Below are positions 19,655 to 28,866 of a stretch of 64,000 nucleotides of DNA, piece after piece. Origin of the DNA: Acinetobacter sp. C32I (GTDB lineage: Bacteria; Pseudomonadota; Gammaproteobacteria; Pseudomonadales; Moraxellaceae); contig NZ_CP098480.1 of the NCBI RefSeq assembly GCF_023702715.1, positions 372,001 through 436,000 of the forward strand, in the 5' to 3' direction. A program made the translations under genes and the position numbers. Within the stretch, counting starts at the first letter, position 1. The number at the start of each line of letters is the position of its first letter. The notes below the pieces were generated by a model that was not told the DNA's origin, searched no databases, and saw only the letters and a list, made by a program, of their open reading frames with translations.

Positions 19655-20504
19655 TGTTTTTATAGGAGAAATAGGAGCAACCCGCGCACGAGAGCATGAT
19701 GATAGCAATGCCTGTGATTTGATACGGGTTGAGGTGTTCTTTTAAGATCAGCCAACCAGCAAGGGCACTGACCGCAGGAGAGGCACTCAGTAAAATTCCA
19801 AATACTTTCGGTTCGAGTTTTTTCATCGCAAAGATATCCAGCAAGAATGGAAGGGTACTGGAAAGTAGCGATACCAAAACACAGAGCAGCAAAATCCAAT
19901 AAGAATGAAATAGCTGATTCAAATCAGAGATGCCAAAGGGTAGCGCAAATAGAGTTGCCACCAACATGCCTATCGCCACCGTATTGCTGCCGCCTTTGGC
20001 GACTTTGGTACCGTAAATGATATACATGCCCCAACAGAATGCTGCGGCAAGTGCATAAAACATGCCGATATAACTGAAATTCTGATTGGCACTACCCAAA
20101 GGTAACAGCATCAGCCCCATAAACGACAAGACACCCCAGAGTAAATCCTGTTTCTGTTTTGACATGACAATGGCAACGGTGAGTGGGCCTAAGACTTCAA
20201 TTGAAATGGCAATACCAATCGACAAATGGGAAAATGCCTTATAGATCAAAAGATTCATGAGACTCAGAATTAGCCCATAAATGATCAGGTTTTTCCAATC
20301 CATCTGGGAATGCAAGCTGCGCCAAGGTTTGAAAATCATCCACAACAGCAGTGCCGAGAAACTTAAACGAATCAGCGCAACTCCTTCAGCACCAAAGATC
20401 GGAAATAGAGTTTTTGCAATCGCAGCCCCAATTTGTACTGAGGCAAGTGATAGGCAGGCTGCAGCCAAAGCAAATTCTTGTTTATTTTGAACAGACGCAC
20501 GCAT
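19644..20504 (-). CDS. EamA/RhtA-type amino acid or metabolite exporter
   Basis: A 286-residue membrane protein with ten predicted helices in two EamA halves, resembling the threonine/homoserine exporter RhtA (ASVQIGAAIAKTLFPIFGAEG in the first helix region). It is divergent from an Lrp-type regulator 120 bases away, an arrangement common for amino acid exporters controlled by their amino acid. The cargo is unknown. Confidence 0.8.
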   Translation of the reverse strand: MRASVQNKQEFALAAACLSLASVQIGAAIAKTLFPIFGAEGVALIRLSFSALLLWMIFKPWRSLHSQMDWKNLIIYGLILSLMNLLIYKAFSHLSIGIAISIEVLGPLTVAIVMSKQKQDLLWGVLSFMGLMLLPLGSANQNFSYIGMFYALAAAFCWGMYIIYGTKVAKGGSNTVAIGMLVATLFALPFGISDLNQLFHSYWILLLCVLVSLLSSTLPFLLDIFAMKKLEPKVFGILLSASPAVSALAGWLILKEHLNPYQITGIAIIMLSCAGCSYFSYKNNKA

Positions 20505-20624
20505 GTCGATGACCTAGAGCTTGATCATGAGATTTTAGTTCTTGAAGGATGATTAAATTGCGCTTATTGATTGAAAACTGTGGGTTATTCACTCTATTAT
20601 CGAAGAAAGATGAGGAATTAATTC

Positions 20625-21092
20625 ATGGCAGAACTTTCACTCGATCATTTTGATTATGCAATTTTAAGAATATTGCAGCAGGACAATAAAACTTCACATC
20701 GGCAGATTTCGGAACAGATTGGGCTTTCTCAGGCATCGGTGCAGAGACGTATTGTTCGAATGGAACAGGAAGCCATTATTGAAAAGAATTGTGCGGTACT
20801 GAATCCAAAGCGATTTGGAGAGAAAGTCACATCCATTATCGAGGTCCGTTTAAGCGAAGATCGTTCCGTGGTGATGGATCGGGCCAAGCAATACTTTGCT
20901 GGCGTAGATGAAATTCAGCAATGTTATTTCGTCAATGGCGGGGTGTCTTTTATCATGATTATGCTCTCCAATAATCTATCTCATTTTGAAGCCTTAGTCA
21001 GAAAGCATTTTGCCGATAATCAAGATGTAAAAACCTATCGGACTTTAATCGTTTTAGATCGGGTTAAAGTCAGTTTAGATTTGTGTTTCTAG
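20625..21092 (+). CDS. Lrp/AsnC family transcriptional regulator
   Basis: A 155-residue feast/famine regulator. The N-terminal helix-turn-helix is around residues 20-45 (SHRQISEQIGLSQASVQRRI); the C-terminal half is the RAM ligand-binding fold. A GAGGAA ribosome site lies before ATG 20625. It probably controls the divergent exporter in response to an amino acid. Confidence 0.85.
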   Translation: MAELSLDHFDYAILRILQQDNKTSHRQISEQIGLSQASVQRRIVRMEQEAIIEKNCAVLNPKRFGEKVTSIIEVRLSEDRSVVMDRAKQYFAGVDEIQQCYFVNGGVSFIMIMLSNNLSHFEALVRKHFADNQDVKTYRTLIVLDRVKVSLDLCF

Positions 21093-21165
21093 GCTGAGTT
21101 AGCGATTGAATACCATTAGATTGCGCTTTGGAAAATTCAAGGTCTCAACTCAGCGGGTTTCTGTT

Positions 21166-22677
21166 TTATCCGCGGTTCTGTGGGAACAGCTCAACAGCAT
21201 TTTCGATCAAACATTGACGTAAAATACTAAAAGCAAAAGTCATGTCCTGTTCTTGCACACAGGCAAATCCAAGCAATAGGCCTGATTGAATTGGGGTATC
21301 AACACCTGAATAATATTGTGACAATGGGCGGACATTCACCCCGCGCGACAGTGCCAGTGCAGATATTTCAACATCATTGGCGTGATCAGGTAATTTGAGT
21401 ACCAGATGTAGTCCAGCATCATGATTAAACGCATGTACAAATACATCGCCCAGATAGCGGTGAATCAGTTCAATCAGAAACTTCCGTCTTTTACTATACA
21501 GCAGACGCATCCGGCGGATATGTGCTGCATAATGTCCTTCACGAATAAATTCGGCTAAGGCACGTTGAGTGAGTAAGTGACCGCCTCGATACAGTTCAGC
21601 TGAAATTGTGCGTAAGGGCTGTACCAGTTGTTTCGGAACGACCATATAGCCAATACGCAAGGCAGGGTAAATAGTTTTACTAAAGGTTCCAATATAAATC
21701 ACAGGCGGATTGTCTTCCAAACCTTGTAACGATGGATAAGGCTGACCTGAAAAACGGAACTCACTGTCGTAGTCATCTTCAATAATCCAGCTACCATGCT
21801 GTTGAGCCAAATCCAGCAATTTTCTACGTCTAGGTAAACTGAGATGCGAACCCAAAGGATATTGATGAGACGGGGTGACGAAAATCAGGCGCGGTGGGGT
21901 AGCTGGATGTTCTTCTGGAATAATGCCTTCGGCATCGACAGGCATCGGAACAATATTGAGGCCATTGATACGCAGAATATTCTTGGCACCCCAATAGCCC
22001 GGATTTTCAATCCAGACATGATCATTTAAATCACATAAAGCGCGTGACACCAGATCAACCGCCTGATGGATGCCTTCGGTAATAATAATCTGGTCTGTTT
22101 CACAATTGACTGAACGGGCAATGCGCAAATAATCTGCCAATGCATGGCGTAATTCCATACATCCTCCAGCATTGCTGTAGATCAAATTGGCAATTTCAGG
22201 CTGGCGACTGAGACGCGATTTGATCCGATTAAATTCGGCATGCGGAAATTCGGTGACATCAGGTGCACCGGGTACAAAGGCACCCCACTGATACGGAGAG
22301 GCTGCTGCATGTTGCAGCAAACTCGCCCCACGCTGAGAAAGCGTTCGTGTTGTATCTTCTGTGCTTGCAGCAGCATAGCTTGGTGTAGTACTGACCTGAA
22401 TATAGCTTTCAGGTAGTGTCTCTGAAACCCAAGTACCTCGACCGGTATGCGCTTGAATATAACCTTCAGCACGTAATTGCTCATAGGCATTGAGGACAGT
22501 ATTACGTGAAACGTGCAGCTCATTGGCCAAATCACGTGATGCAGGAAGACGAGTATTGGGCGCAAGAATGCCTTCCAAAATGGCATCTCTTAAACAATGA
22601 AAAACCCGAGCGGGTAAAGTCCCTTCACTGGCCTGTTGTAAATGCTGTAACAGGTAGTCTCCTAACAGGGTACGCAA
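21166..22677 (-). CDS. MocR/PdxR-type regulator (GntR helix-turn-helix fused to an aminotransferase-like domain)
   Basis: A 503-residue MocR regulator. The GntR winged helix is at about residues 25-85 (RDLANELHVSRNTVLNAYEQ) and a fold-type I aminotransferase-like domain fills the rest. EDDYDSEFR is at 300-308 and the PLP Lys334 lies in TFSKTIYPALRIGY. Regulators of this family (GabR, TauR, PdxR) bind direct repeats and sense PLP adducts of amines. Divergent from gabT, it is the obvious candidate controller of gabT-gabD. The 24-nt-period direct repeats found before four promoters here suggest a wider regulon. A dedicated transaminase role is unlikely because of the DNA-binding domain. Confidence 0.9.
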   Translation of the reverse strand: MRTLLGDYLLQHLQQASEGTLPARVFHCLRDAILEGILAPNTRLPASRDLANELHVSRNTVLNAYEQLRAEGYIQAHTGRGTWVSETLPESYIQVSTTPSYAAASTEDTTRTLSQRGASLLQHAAASPYQWGAFVPGAPDVTEFPHAEFNRIKSRLSRQPEIANLIYSNAGGCMELRHALADYLRIARSVNCETDQIIITEGIHQAVDLVSRALCDLNDHVWIENPGYWGAKNILRINGLNIVPMPVDAEGIIPEEHPATPPRLIFVTPSHQYPLGSHLSLPRRRKLLDLAQQHGSWIIEDDYDSEFRFSGQPYPSLQGLEDNPPVIYIGTFSKTIYPALRIGYMVVPKQLVQPLRTISAELYRGGHLLTQRALAEFIREGHYAAHIRRMRLLYSKRRKFLIELIHRYLGDVFVHAFNHDAGLHLVLKLPDHANDVEISALALSRGVNVRPLSQYYSGVDTPIQSGLLLGFACVQEQDMTFAFSILRQCLIENAVELFPQNRG

Positions 22678-22703
22678 TTGGCTCTCTCCTTTAGTCCAAA
22701 AGT

Positions 22704-22733
22704 GGCTCTCGTTTATTCCTTATAAAAGGTACA
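22704..22733. promoter_or_regulatory. 24-nt-period direct repeat (site 1), candidate MocR operator
   Basis: GGCTCTCG begins at 22704 and GGTACA at 22728, exactly 24 bases apart, each preceded by an A-rich stretch. An inverted GTACC follows at 22740-22744. The site sits 27-57 bases upstream of the regulator gene and about 105-135 upstream of gabT, so it can serve autoregulation and gabT activation. Three more copies lie ahead at 25745, 27658 and 28867. Confidence 0.6.
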
Positions 22734-22838
22734 CATTAAGTACCCATAGCGCATTTTAGCCTTGTTTCAGCAATACATTGCCATGAAGCAATTTAAATGC
22801 CCAAAAAGATTATTGTTTTGTCGTATAGAGGTAACAAA

Positions 22839-24149
22839 ATGGATGCAAAGCATATTGCAATAAATGCTCGTAAACAGCAAGCAACGCCACGTGGTGTTGG
22901 CGTGATGTGCCAATGGTATGCTGAACGTGCGAGCAATGCGACTTTGTGGGATACGGAAGGAAACGAATATATTGATTTTGCCGGTGGAATTGCAGTTTTA
23001 AATACGGGGCATCGCCATCCAAAAGTCATCGCCGCGGTGGCTGAACAACTGAATAAATTTACCCATACGGCCTATCAAATTGTACCGTATGAAAGTTATG
23101 TGTCCTTAGCCGAGCGGATCAATGCCCGTGCGCCGATTGAAGGTCCTGCCAAAACAGCATTTTTTACCACAGGTGCTGAAGCTGTTGAGAACGCAGTGAA
23201 GATTGCGCGTGCTGCAACAGGTCGTCATGGCATTATCACCTTTGGTGGTGGTTTCCACGGTCGTACTTTTATGACTATGGCCATGACAGGCAAAACAGCC
23301 CCTTATAAACGTGACTTTGGTGTGATGACCGCAGGCGTATTCCATGCCCGTTATCCAGTGGCGTCTAAAGGAATCTCGGTGAATGATGCCTTGATTAGTC
23401 TGGAAGAAATTTTTAGTGAAGATATTGCGGCACATGATGTGGCTGCAATTGTGCTGGAGCCTGTACAAGGTGAAGGCGGGTTTAATGTTGCACCAGTTGA
23501 GTTTATGCAACAACTGCGCAAGATTTGTGATGAACAGGGTATTCTGTTAATTGCAGATGAAGTACAAACTGGTTTTGCGCGTACTGGACAACTGTTTGCG
23601 ATGCAGCATTATCCAGTCAAAGCAGATTTGATTACCATGGCAAAAAGCTTGGGTGGTGGTTTTCCACTTTCAGGTGTGGTTGGTCGTGCCGAAGTAATGG
23701 ATGCACCGAATCCAGGTGGTTTAGGCGGCACTTATGCGGGTAACCCACTTGCCATTGCCGCAGCCAATGCCGTGATCGATGTGATTGAAGAAGAGCAGCT
23801 TTGTCAGCGAGCCAATACGCTGGGTGATGAGTTAGTGGCCATGCTCAAAGCGGCACAAAAATATTCAAATGATATTATTGATATTCGTGCATTGGGTTCG
23901 ATGGTAGCGGTTGAGTTTGGTGATCATGTCACGGGCCAACCGAAACCAGAAGTGGCGAAAGCCATTCAGCAATATGCGATGGATCAGGGCTTATTGCTTT
24001 TAACCTGTGGCAAGCATGGTAATGTGATTCGTTTCTTATATCCATTGACGATTCCTGTGGTTCAGTTCAATCAAGCGCTGGTGATTATTCAAGATGCAAT
24101 TGCAGCGCAACAACCTGCATTACAAAAGCTCGCAGGAGCTGAAGCATGA
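22839..24149 (+). CDS. gabT: 4-aminobutyrate aminotransferase
   Basis: PLP-dependent transfer of the amino group of GABA to 2-oxoglutarate, giving succinate semialdehyde. It is 436 residues from ATG 22839, six bases after AGAGGT; an upstream in-frame ATG at 22797 lacks a ribosome site. The cofactor Lys269 in TMAKSLGGGFPLSGV agrees with Lys268 of Escherichia coli GabT. TTGAEAVENAVKIAR and DEVQTGFARTG are also typical. The gene overlaps gabD by four bases (ATGA). Some activity on 5-aminovalerate is possible. Confidence 0.95.
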   Translation: MDAKHIAINARKQQATPRGVGVMCQWYAERASNATLWDTEGNEYIDFAGGIAVLNTGHRHPKVIAAVAEQLNKFTHTAYQIVPYESYVSLAERINARAPIEGPAKTAFFTTGAEAVENAVKIARAATGRHGIITFGGGFHGRTFMTMAMTGKTAPYKRDFGVMTAGVFHARYPVASKGISVNDALISLEEIFSEDIAAHDVAAIVLEPVQGEGGFNVAPVEFMQQLRKICDEQGILLIADEVQTGFARTGQLFAMQHYPVKADLITMAKSLGGGFPLSGVVGRAEVMDAPNPGGLGGTYAGNPLAIAAANAVIDVIEEEQLCQRANTLGDELVAMLKAAQKYSNDIIDIRALGSMVAVEFGDHVTGQPKPEVAKAIQQYAMDQGLLLLTCGKHGNVIRFLYPLTIPVVQFNQALVIIQDAIAAQQPALQKLAGAEA

Positions 24150-25594
24150 TTGATTTAAACTTGCAGGCTTTATTAAAGCATCCAGATATTCGTTTTGATG
24201 CGGCGCCAACTGAACATTATTTTGTAGTGGATGATGCGGCGACAGGACAAGCCTTGGCTTGGGTCAAAGCATCTGACCAAGCCGACGTTGAAGCCGCGAT
24301 TGCGCGTTCAGCCATCGCTCAAGCTCAATGGCAGCAGCAGACTGCTTTGGTACGTGCCGATATTCTACTGGCGTGGTATCAGCTGATTTTGCAACAGCGT
24401 GAAGCTTTGGCACAAATCTTAACCGCAGAGCAAGGAAAATCGCTGGCAGAAGCACGCGGAGAAATTGCTTATGCAGCCTCGTTCATCCGTTGGTTTGCAG
24501 AACAGGCGCGTCGTGTCGATGGTTCCGTGTTAACACCTGTTCAATCACAGCAGCGTTTGATTGTGCTTAAGCAAGCGATTGGAGTGACCGCAGCGATTAC
24601 GCCGTGGAATTTCCCAGCCGCAATGATCACTCGCAAAATTGCACCTGCTTTGGCTGCGGGGTGTTCGATGTTGGTCAAACCTGCGGAACAGACTCCGTTA
24701 ACTGCCTATGCTTTGGCGGTACTGGCAGAGCAGGCAGGCTTACCTGCTGATCTATTTATTTTGATCAGTGGTGATGCGGTGGCTGTCGGGCAAACTTTAT
24801 GTGCAAGTGATACGGTACGTAAGCTCAGCTTTACAGGTTCAACCGATGTTGGTCGTATTCTGATGAAACAATGTGCGCCAACCATCAAAAAGCTTTCTCT
24901 AGAGCTGGGTGGCAATGCCCCTGTGATTATTTTTGATGATGCCGATGTTGAGCGTGCAGTGCAGGGCATTATGGTCAGCAAGTTCCGTAACAGCGGACAA
25001 ACTTGTGTCTGTGCCAACCGTATTTATGTTCAGGCCGGGATTTATGAAACCATTTGTGAGCGCTTAAAAATCGCCGTTGAACAACAACTTCGTGTTGGTG
25101 ATGGACGTGAAGACGGTGTTACCCAAGGTCCATTGATTGACCAAGACGCAGTTGAAAAAGTGCAATCGCATATTGCCGATGCGGTCAGTCAGGGTGCTTC
25201 GGTTGTTGTCGGTGGTCAAGCGCATGCCTTGGGAAAAACCTTCTTTGAACCGACCATCTTAAGAGATGTCACTCAGCAGATGAAAGTTGCTAAAGAAGAA
25301 ACCTTTGGTCCATTAGCACCGTTGTTCCGTTTCAATGACGAAGCTGAAGCTGTTGCAATGGCCAATGATACGGAGTTTGGCTTGGCGAGTTATATTTTTA
25401 CCCAAGACATGGCACGCCAATGGCGGGTAGGTGAAGCACTGCAATATGGTATGGTCGGTGTGAATACAGGGCTGATTTCCAATGAGGTTGCGCCTTTTGG
25501 TGGAATTAAACAGTCCGGCTTAGGTCGTGAAGGTTCACAATTTGGGATTGAGGAATATCTGGAACTGAAATATATGTGTGTCGATATTTCTTAA
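24146..25594 (+). CDS. gabD: succinate-semialdehyde dehydrogenase
   Basis: NAD(P)-dependent oxidation of succinate semialdehyde to succinate. The 482 residues contain TPWNFPAAM, general base Glu253 in LELGG and catalytic Cys287 in GQTCVCANR. The second Cys289 matches the redox-sensing pair of E. coli GabD. It is translationally coupled to gabT by a four-base overlap. With gabT it delivers GABA nitrogen to glutamate and carbon to the TCA cycle. Glutarate semialdehyde may also be used. Confidence 0.95.
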   Translation: MIDLNLQALLKHPDIRFDAAPTEHYFVVDDAATGQALAWVKASDQADVEAAIARSAIAQAQWQQQTALVRADILLAWYQLILQQREALAQILTAEQGKSLAEARGEIAYAASFIRWFAEQARRVDGSVLTPVQSQQRLIVLKQAIGVTAAITPWNFPAAMITRKIAPALAAGCSMLVKPAEQTPLTAYALAVLAEQAGLPADLFILISGDAVAVGQTLCASDTVRKLSFTGSTDVGRILMKQCAPTIKKLSLELGGNAPVIIFDDADVERAVQGIMVSKFRNSGQTCVCANRIYVQAGIYETICERLKIAVEQQLRVGDGREDGVTQGPLIDQDAVEKVQSHIADAVSQGASVVVGGQAHALGKTFFEPTILRDVTQQMKVAKEETFGPLAPLFRFNDEAEAVAMANDTEFGLASYIFTQDMARQWRVGEALQYGMVGVNTGLISNEVAPFGGIKQSGLGREGSQFGIEEYLELKYMCVDIS

Positions 25595-25609
25595 TTGAAA
25601 ATGGTTGAT

Positions 25610-25641
25610 GGTCTGAACGAGCGTACTCCTTTCTTCAGACC
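25610..25641 (+). terminator. terminator after gabD (first of two)
   Basis: Arms GGTCTGAA (25610-25617) and TTCAGACC (25634-25641), 16-base loop, then TTTTTAT. Confidence 0.85.
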
Positions 25642-25654
25642 TTTTTATCCATTC

Positions 25655-25678
25655 AAGCACTTCAGAGATGAGGTGCTT
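25655..25678 (+). terminator. terminator after gabD (second, tandem)
   Basis: Arms AAGCACTTC (25655-25663) and GAGGTGCTT (25670-25678) with one G-U pair, loop AGAGAT, followed by TTTTG. The tandem pair insulates gabD from the amidohydrolase promoter. Confidence 0.8.
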
Positions 25679-25744
25679 TTTGTATTGAAAATGCGGGGTA
25701 ATTTTTGAGATCTATTGCATCTCGATTTTCATGCTTATTTAAAT

Positions 25745-25776
25745 GGTACCTATGTTTTCAACCAAATTGGTTCTCG
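25745..25776. promoter_or_regulatory. 24-nt-period direct repeat (site 2), candidate MocR operator
   Basis: GGTACC at 25745 and GGTTCTCG at 25769, each preceded by AAAT or AAATT. It lies 68-99 bases before the amidohydrolase start. The second half-site and the following GTTTTATT are repeated almost exactly at 27682. Confidence 0.6.
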
Positions 25777-25843
25777 GTTTTATTCAAAAATCACAGACAA
25801 TGAAAAGTGCAAAAATAAATATGGATAATGGAATAACGGACCT

Positions 25844-27559
25844 ATGAAAAAGAAATTATGGTTAGGACTCAGCGTTTGTTTGATGACCTTCGGGACTCAG
25901 GCACAAACACCACAAGCGGATATCATTGTGATGAATGCAGATATCCGAACTTCAAATCCAGCCAAACCGAAAGCACAAGCATTTGCAATTAAAGATGGTA
26001 AGTTTCTGGCCGTTGGTAATAATGCCTTTATTCAAAATATGGCAAGTCCAAAGACACAGGTGATTGATGCCCAAGGTAAAACAGTTCTTCCGGGTTTGAC
26101 CGATGCACATACTCATTTATTGGGTGGTCTGGAACTGTGGGAGGGCGTAGATCTGTTTGGGATCACTGATCGGCAAGAATGGTTTAAATTGATTGCCAAA
26201 CGAGATAAAGAACTCGCGAAAGATGCGTGGTTGGTCGGTGGGCGCTGGGATGTCAGCGCCATGAAGGACAATCGTATGCCAACACGTCAGGAGCTGGATG
26301 CAATTGTGCCTGATCGACCTGTGGTGTTACAGGATATTGATTATCATACCGTTTGGGTAAACAGCAAGGCGATGCAATTGCTGGGAATCGATAAAAATAC
26401 CAAAGCACCAGAAGGGGGGGAGATTGTTAAAGATCCACAAACAGGCGAGCCGACAGGAATCTTTAAAGAAACGGCAGCCAATCAACTGATCTTAGCCAGC
26501 CCGCAATATACAAAAGCATTACTCTCAGGCAAAGCCGCAATCCCAGTGGTTGAAAAAATCGTTGCTCATTTTAACAGCTTGGGAATAACCTCGGTACATG
26601 ATATGTGGGCTGAACTCGCTACAGTGTATCCAGCTTTACTTGAGTCACAGAAACAGTTACCGATGCGTATTCGTTTTGGATTAATGGCTGGGGAAGATCA
26701 GGCAACGCTGGCACAACTGCAAAGCTATGCCAAACAACGGGATCAACTGAATCAACGTTTTATCCAAAAAGAGCAGCAGTGGCAGAAAGGGCCGCAGTTC
26801 CGTTTTGGTTATATGAAATATTTTGTTGATGGTACGCTGATGAGCTATACCGCTGCACTGAATGAACCTTATGCAGATCGACACCATTTCAACATCGAGC
26901 CCATTACCTCACAGCCAAAATTGAATGACATCGTGAGAAATGCCAATGATGTGGGCTTTCCTGTGGCGATCCATGCCATCGGTGATAAAAGTGTAGATAT
27001 GGCATTGAATGCAATTGAAAACAGCCCGAAACATCGCCAACTGATGAATCGGATTGAACATATTGAAGTCACCACTAAAACGGCAATTCCTCGTTTTGCT
27101 GAATTAGGCGTTGTCGCCTCCATGCAGCCAGACCATGCGATTGCTGGTAATTATCAGGAGTCGCGTCTCGGTGAAGCACGAATGCCGTATAGCTATGCGT
27201 GGCAGTCGTTATTGAGTAGTGGTGCGTCGATGGTGTTGGGCAGCGACTGGCCAACGGCCCCTGAAAATCCAATGCTACAGTTAAGTGATGTCGTGTTCCG
27301 CGAATATAATGGCAAGACGCGTTATAGCGATAATGCCTTGAGTTTGGATGAAGCCTTGTATGCCTATACCCAAGCACCCGCCAATGTCGCAGGCTGGGGC
27401 AATGAAATTGGCAGTATTAGTGTAGGAAAATGGGCGGATTTTGTGGTTTTACAAGGGGCTTTGCAAACGCCATTAAATAAAGACATTAAGGATTGGAAAG
27501 TGGCTCAAACTTGGTTTGCAGGTGAAAAAGTTTATGACGGCAAGCTGAACAGTAAATAA
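25844..27559 (+). CDS. exported amidohydrolase (YtcJ-like, amidohydrolase family 3)
   Basis: A 571-residue metal-dependent hydrolase with a signal peptide (MKKKLWLGLSVCLMTFGTQA, cleavage after AQA), so it should act in the periplasm or on the outer membrane. The HxH metal pair is His89 and His91 in TDAHTHLLGG. Later come IHAIGDKSVD and GSDWPTAPENP, as in YtcJ-type amidohydrolases, which act on amides, formamides or carbamates. The substrate is unknown. The shared upstream repeat links it to the GABA regulator, so it may release an amine or amino acid from a larger compound. The next gene is an outer membrane protein under a near-copy of its promoter. Confidence 0.8.
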   Translation: MKKKLWLGLSVCLMTFGTQAQTPQADIIVMNADIRTSNPAKPKAQAFAIKDGKFLAVGNNAFIQNMASPKTQVIDAQGKTVLPGLTDAHTHLLGGLELWEGVDLFGITDRQEWFKLIAKRDKELAKDAWLVGGRWDVSAMKDNRMPTRQELDAIVPDRPVVLQDIDYHTVWVNSKAMQLLGIDKNTKAPEGGEIVKDPQTGEPTGIFKETAANQLILASPQYTKALLSGKAAIPVVEKIVAHFNSLGITSVHDMWAELATVYPALLESQKQLPMRIRFGLMAGEDQATLAQLQSYAKQRDQLNQRFIQKEQQWQKGPQFRFGYMKYFVDGTLMSYTAALNEPYADRHHFNIEPITSQPKLNDIVRNANDVGFPVAIHAIGDKSVDMALNAIENSPKHRQLMNRIEHIEVTTKTAIPRFAELGVVASMQPDHAIAGNYQESRLGEARMPYSYAWQSLLSSGASMVLGSDWPTAPENPMLQLSDVVFREYNGKTRYSDNALSLDEALYAYTQAPANVAGWGNEIGSISVGKWADFVVLQGALQTPLNKDIKDWKVAQTWFAGEKVYDGKLNSK

Positions 27560-27574
27560 TAAATTGAATGAAAT

Positions 27575-27600
27575 AAAAAAAAGCCTACGGGCTTTTTTTT
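27575..27600 (+). terminator. terminator after amidohydrolase gene
   Basis: A-tract plus GCC (27575-27585), loop TACG, then GGC plus a run of T (27590-27600). Confidence 0.88.
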
Positions 27601-27657
27601 ATTTTTAGCCACTTGATTTTAAATCATGACTAAACGCATTTTGCTTAAAAAATAAAT

Positions 27658-27689
27658 GGTTCCTATATTTTTATTTAAATTGGTTCTCG
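27658..27689. promoter_or_regulatory. 24-nt-period direct repeat (site 3), candidate MocR operator
   Basis: GGTTCC at 27658 and GGTTCTCG at 27682. It lies 65-96 bases upstream of the TorF-like gene. The whole block to the start codon parallels the block before 25844 (GACAATGAAAA and AATGGAATAA are shared), so the two promoters look duplicated. Confidence 0.6.
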
Positions 27690-27753
27690 GTTTTATTTCA
27701 AAATTAAAGACAATGAAAATTCAAGAATAATCATGTACTAATGGAATAAGTGA

Positions 27754-28509
27754 ATGATAAAAAATACAGTGCTGCTAGGGATTTTCACATCGGCAATATT
27801 TTCAACAATCAATGTGCAAGCCGCAGAATCGAAAGCGTTTAAGGATCAGTTTGCTGTGAGTGGTTCGCTGGCATTTTTAACGGAATACTACTGGCGTGGC
27901 ACAACCCAGACGCAGGGTAAGCCTGCCGTTCAGGGGACCTTAAGAGCAGATCATAATTCAGGTTTATACGCACAGCTTTTTGCCTCGAATATACAACTCG
28001 ATATCGGTAGCAGTGTCGAGTTCGACTATTACCTTGGCTATGATTACCAATTCAATGATCACTTAAAGTTGAATTTACAATATTTGGATGTCAATTATCC
28101 AGGTGAAGACAAAACCTTGCCAAGGGTCGACTTTGAGGAATATTCAATTGGGTTGTTTGCATCAGGGATGTTGAATCAACAAGATCAATTGAATCTCTCA
28201 TTTTATTATTCACCAGACTACACCCTAGAAACAGGGAAGATGCTGCGTTATGAGGTCGGTTATCGCTATCCTGTCGCTGACCAATGGAATGCTTATGCAC
28301 AGGCTGCCTATAACCAGTTCTCAAGTAACGAGGCCTATGAATTACTGTGGGCAACTGATGAAAAGAAACATTTTTATGATTATAAAGTAGGTGTTGACTT
28401 TAACTATCAAGATTTTATTTTTGATCTGTATTATGCCGATGGCAATGTGAATAAGGCCTTGAAAAATGCCGATTCAACTGTGGTATTTAGCCTAACCAGA
28501 ACATTCTAA
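27754..28509 (+). CDS. TorF-family outer membrane protein (Gcw_chp domain)
   Basis: A 251-residue outer membrane beta-barrel. A signal peptide covers about residues 1-23 (cleavage near NVQA-AES). The mature start FAVSGSLAFLTEYYWRGTTQTQGKPAVQG is typical of the TorF/Gcw_chp family of putative porins, and the chain ends in a terminal Phe (LTRTF). It shares a promoter block with the exported amidohydrolase and may bring its substrate or product through the outer membrane. No transport substrate has been read from the sequence. Confidence 0.82.
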   Translation: MIKNTVLLGIFTSAIFSTINVQAAESKAFKDQFAVSGSLAFLTEYYWRGTTQTQGKPAVQGTLRADHNSGLYAQLFASNIQLDIGSSVEFDYYLGYDYQFNDHLKLNLQYLDVNYPGEDKTLPRVDFEEYSIGLFASGMLNQQDQLNLSFYYSPDYTLETGKMLRYEVGYRYPVADQWNAYAQAAYNQFSSNEAYELLWATDEKKHFYDYKVGVDFNYQDFIFDLYYADGNVNKALKNADSTVVFSLTRTF

Positions 28510-28553
28510 TTGATCACTTTAAGATTTATAAAATCTACTCTTGTAAAATAAAC

Positions 28554-28625
28554 AGCCTTAGGTCCAATGTTTTGAAAATATAGATGAATTCATCTTGTTT
28601 TTAGCATAGACCTGAGGCTTTTTTT
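28554..28625 (+). terminator. long-loop terminator after the TorF-like gene
   Basis: Arms AGCCTTAGGTC (28554-28564) and GACCTGAGGCT (28609-28619) with one G-U pair, followed by TTTTTT. The loop contains its own perfect hairpin GATGAATTCATC (28583-28594). Confidence 0.7.
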
Positions 28626-28686
28626 ATTATGATGAGAAGAGAAAATAATAACGTCATCATCATATTTTCTGCCGAATAAGACCAAC

Positions 28687-28706
28687 ATGTTTTACCTATA
28701 AAACAG
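28687..28706. promoter_or_regulatory. GTTTTA...TAAAAC inverted repeat
   Basis: TGTTTTA (28688-28694), CCTA, TAAAACA (28699-28705). It matches 16 of 20 positions of the palindrome at 42390-42409 in the aromatic cluster. It lies in the 462-base stretch between the TorF-like gene and the carbamoylase operon, which has no gene of its own. It may be chance in AT-rich DNA. Confidence 0.3.
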
Positions 28707-28866
28707 AAAAATAAAGGTAGGAGCCAATTCAAATTTCAAGCTGATTTACAGTGGTTTAATAATAGGCAATTGAGCACTTTAAAAAATATAATTTTATTCT
28801 TTTTTGTGTTGTTTATTTAATTGAAAAATAATGTTTTTTAAAGTTTTTCTGAGTCGCTGTGAAATT

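Noticed and set aside
21093..21154. Terminator between the Lrp and MocR genes
   Set aside because: GCTGAGTT and AACTCAGC can pair, but the 46-base loop and lack of a T-tract make it unconvincing.
22182..23513. Long open frames antisense to the MocR and gabT genes (for example 22182-22586 and 23106-23513)
   Set aside because: They lie wholly inside well-supported genes, encode low-complexity His/Cys-rich or basic chains with no recognisable domain, and have no ribosome site.
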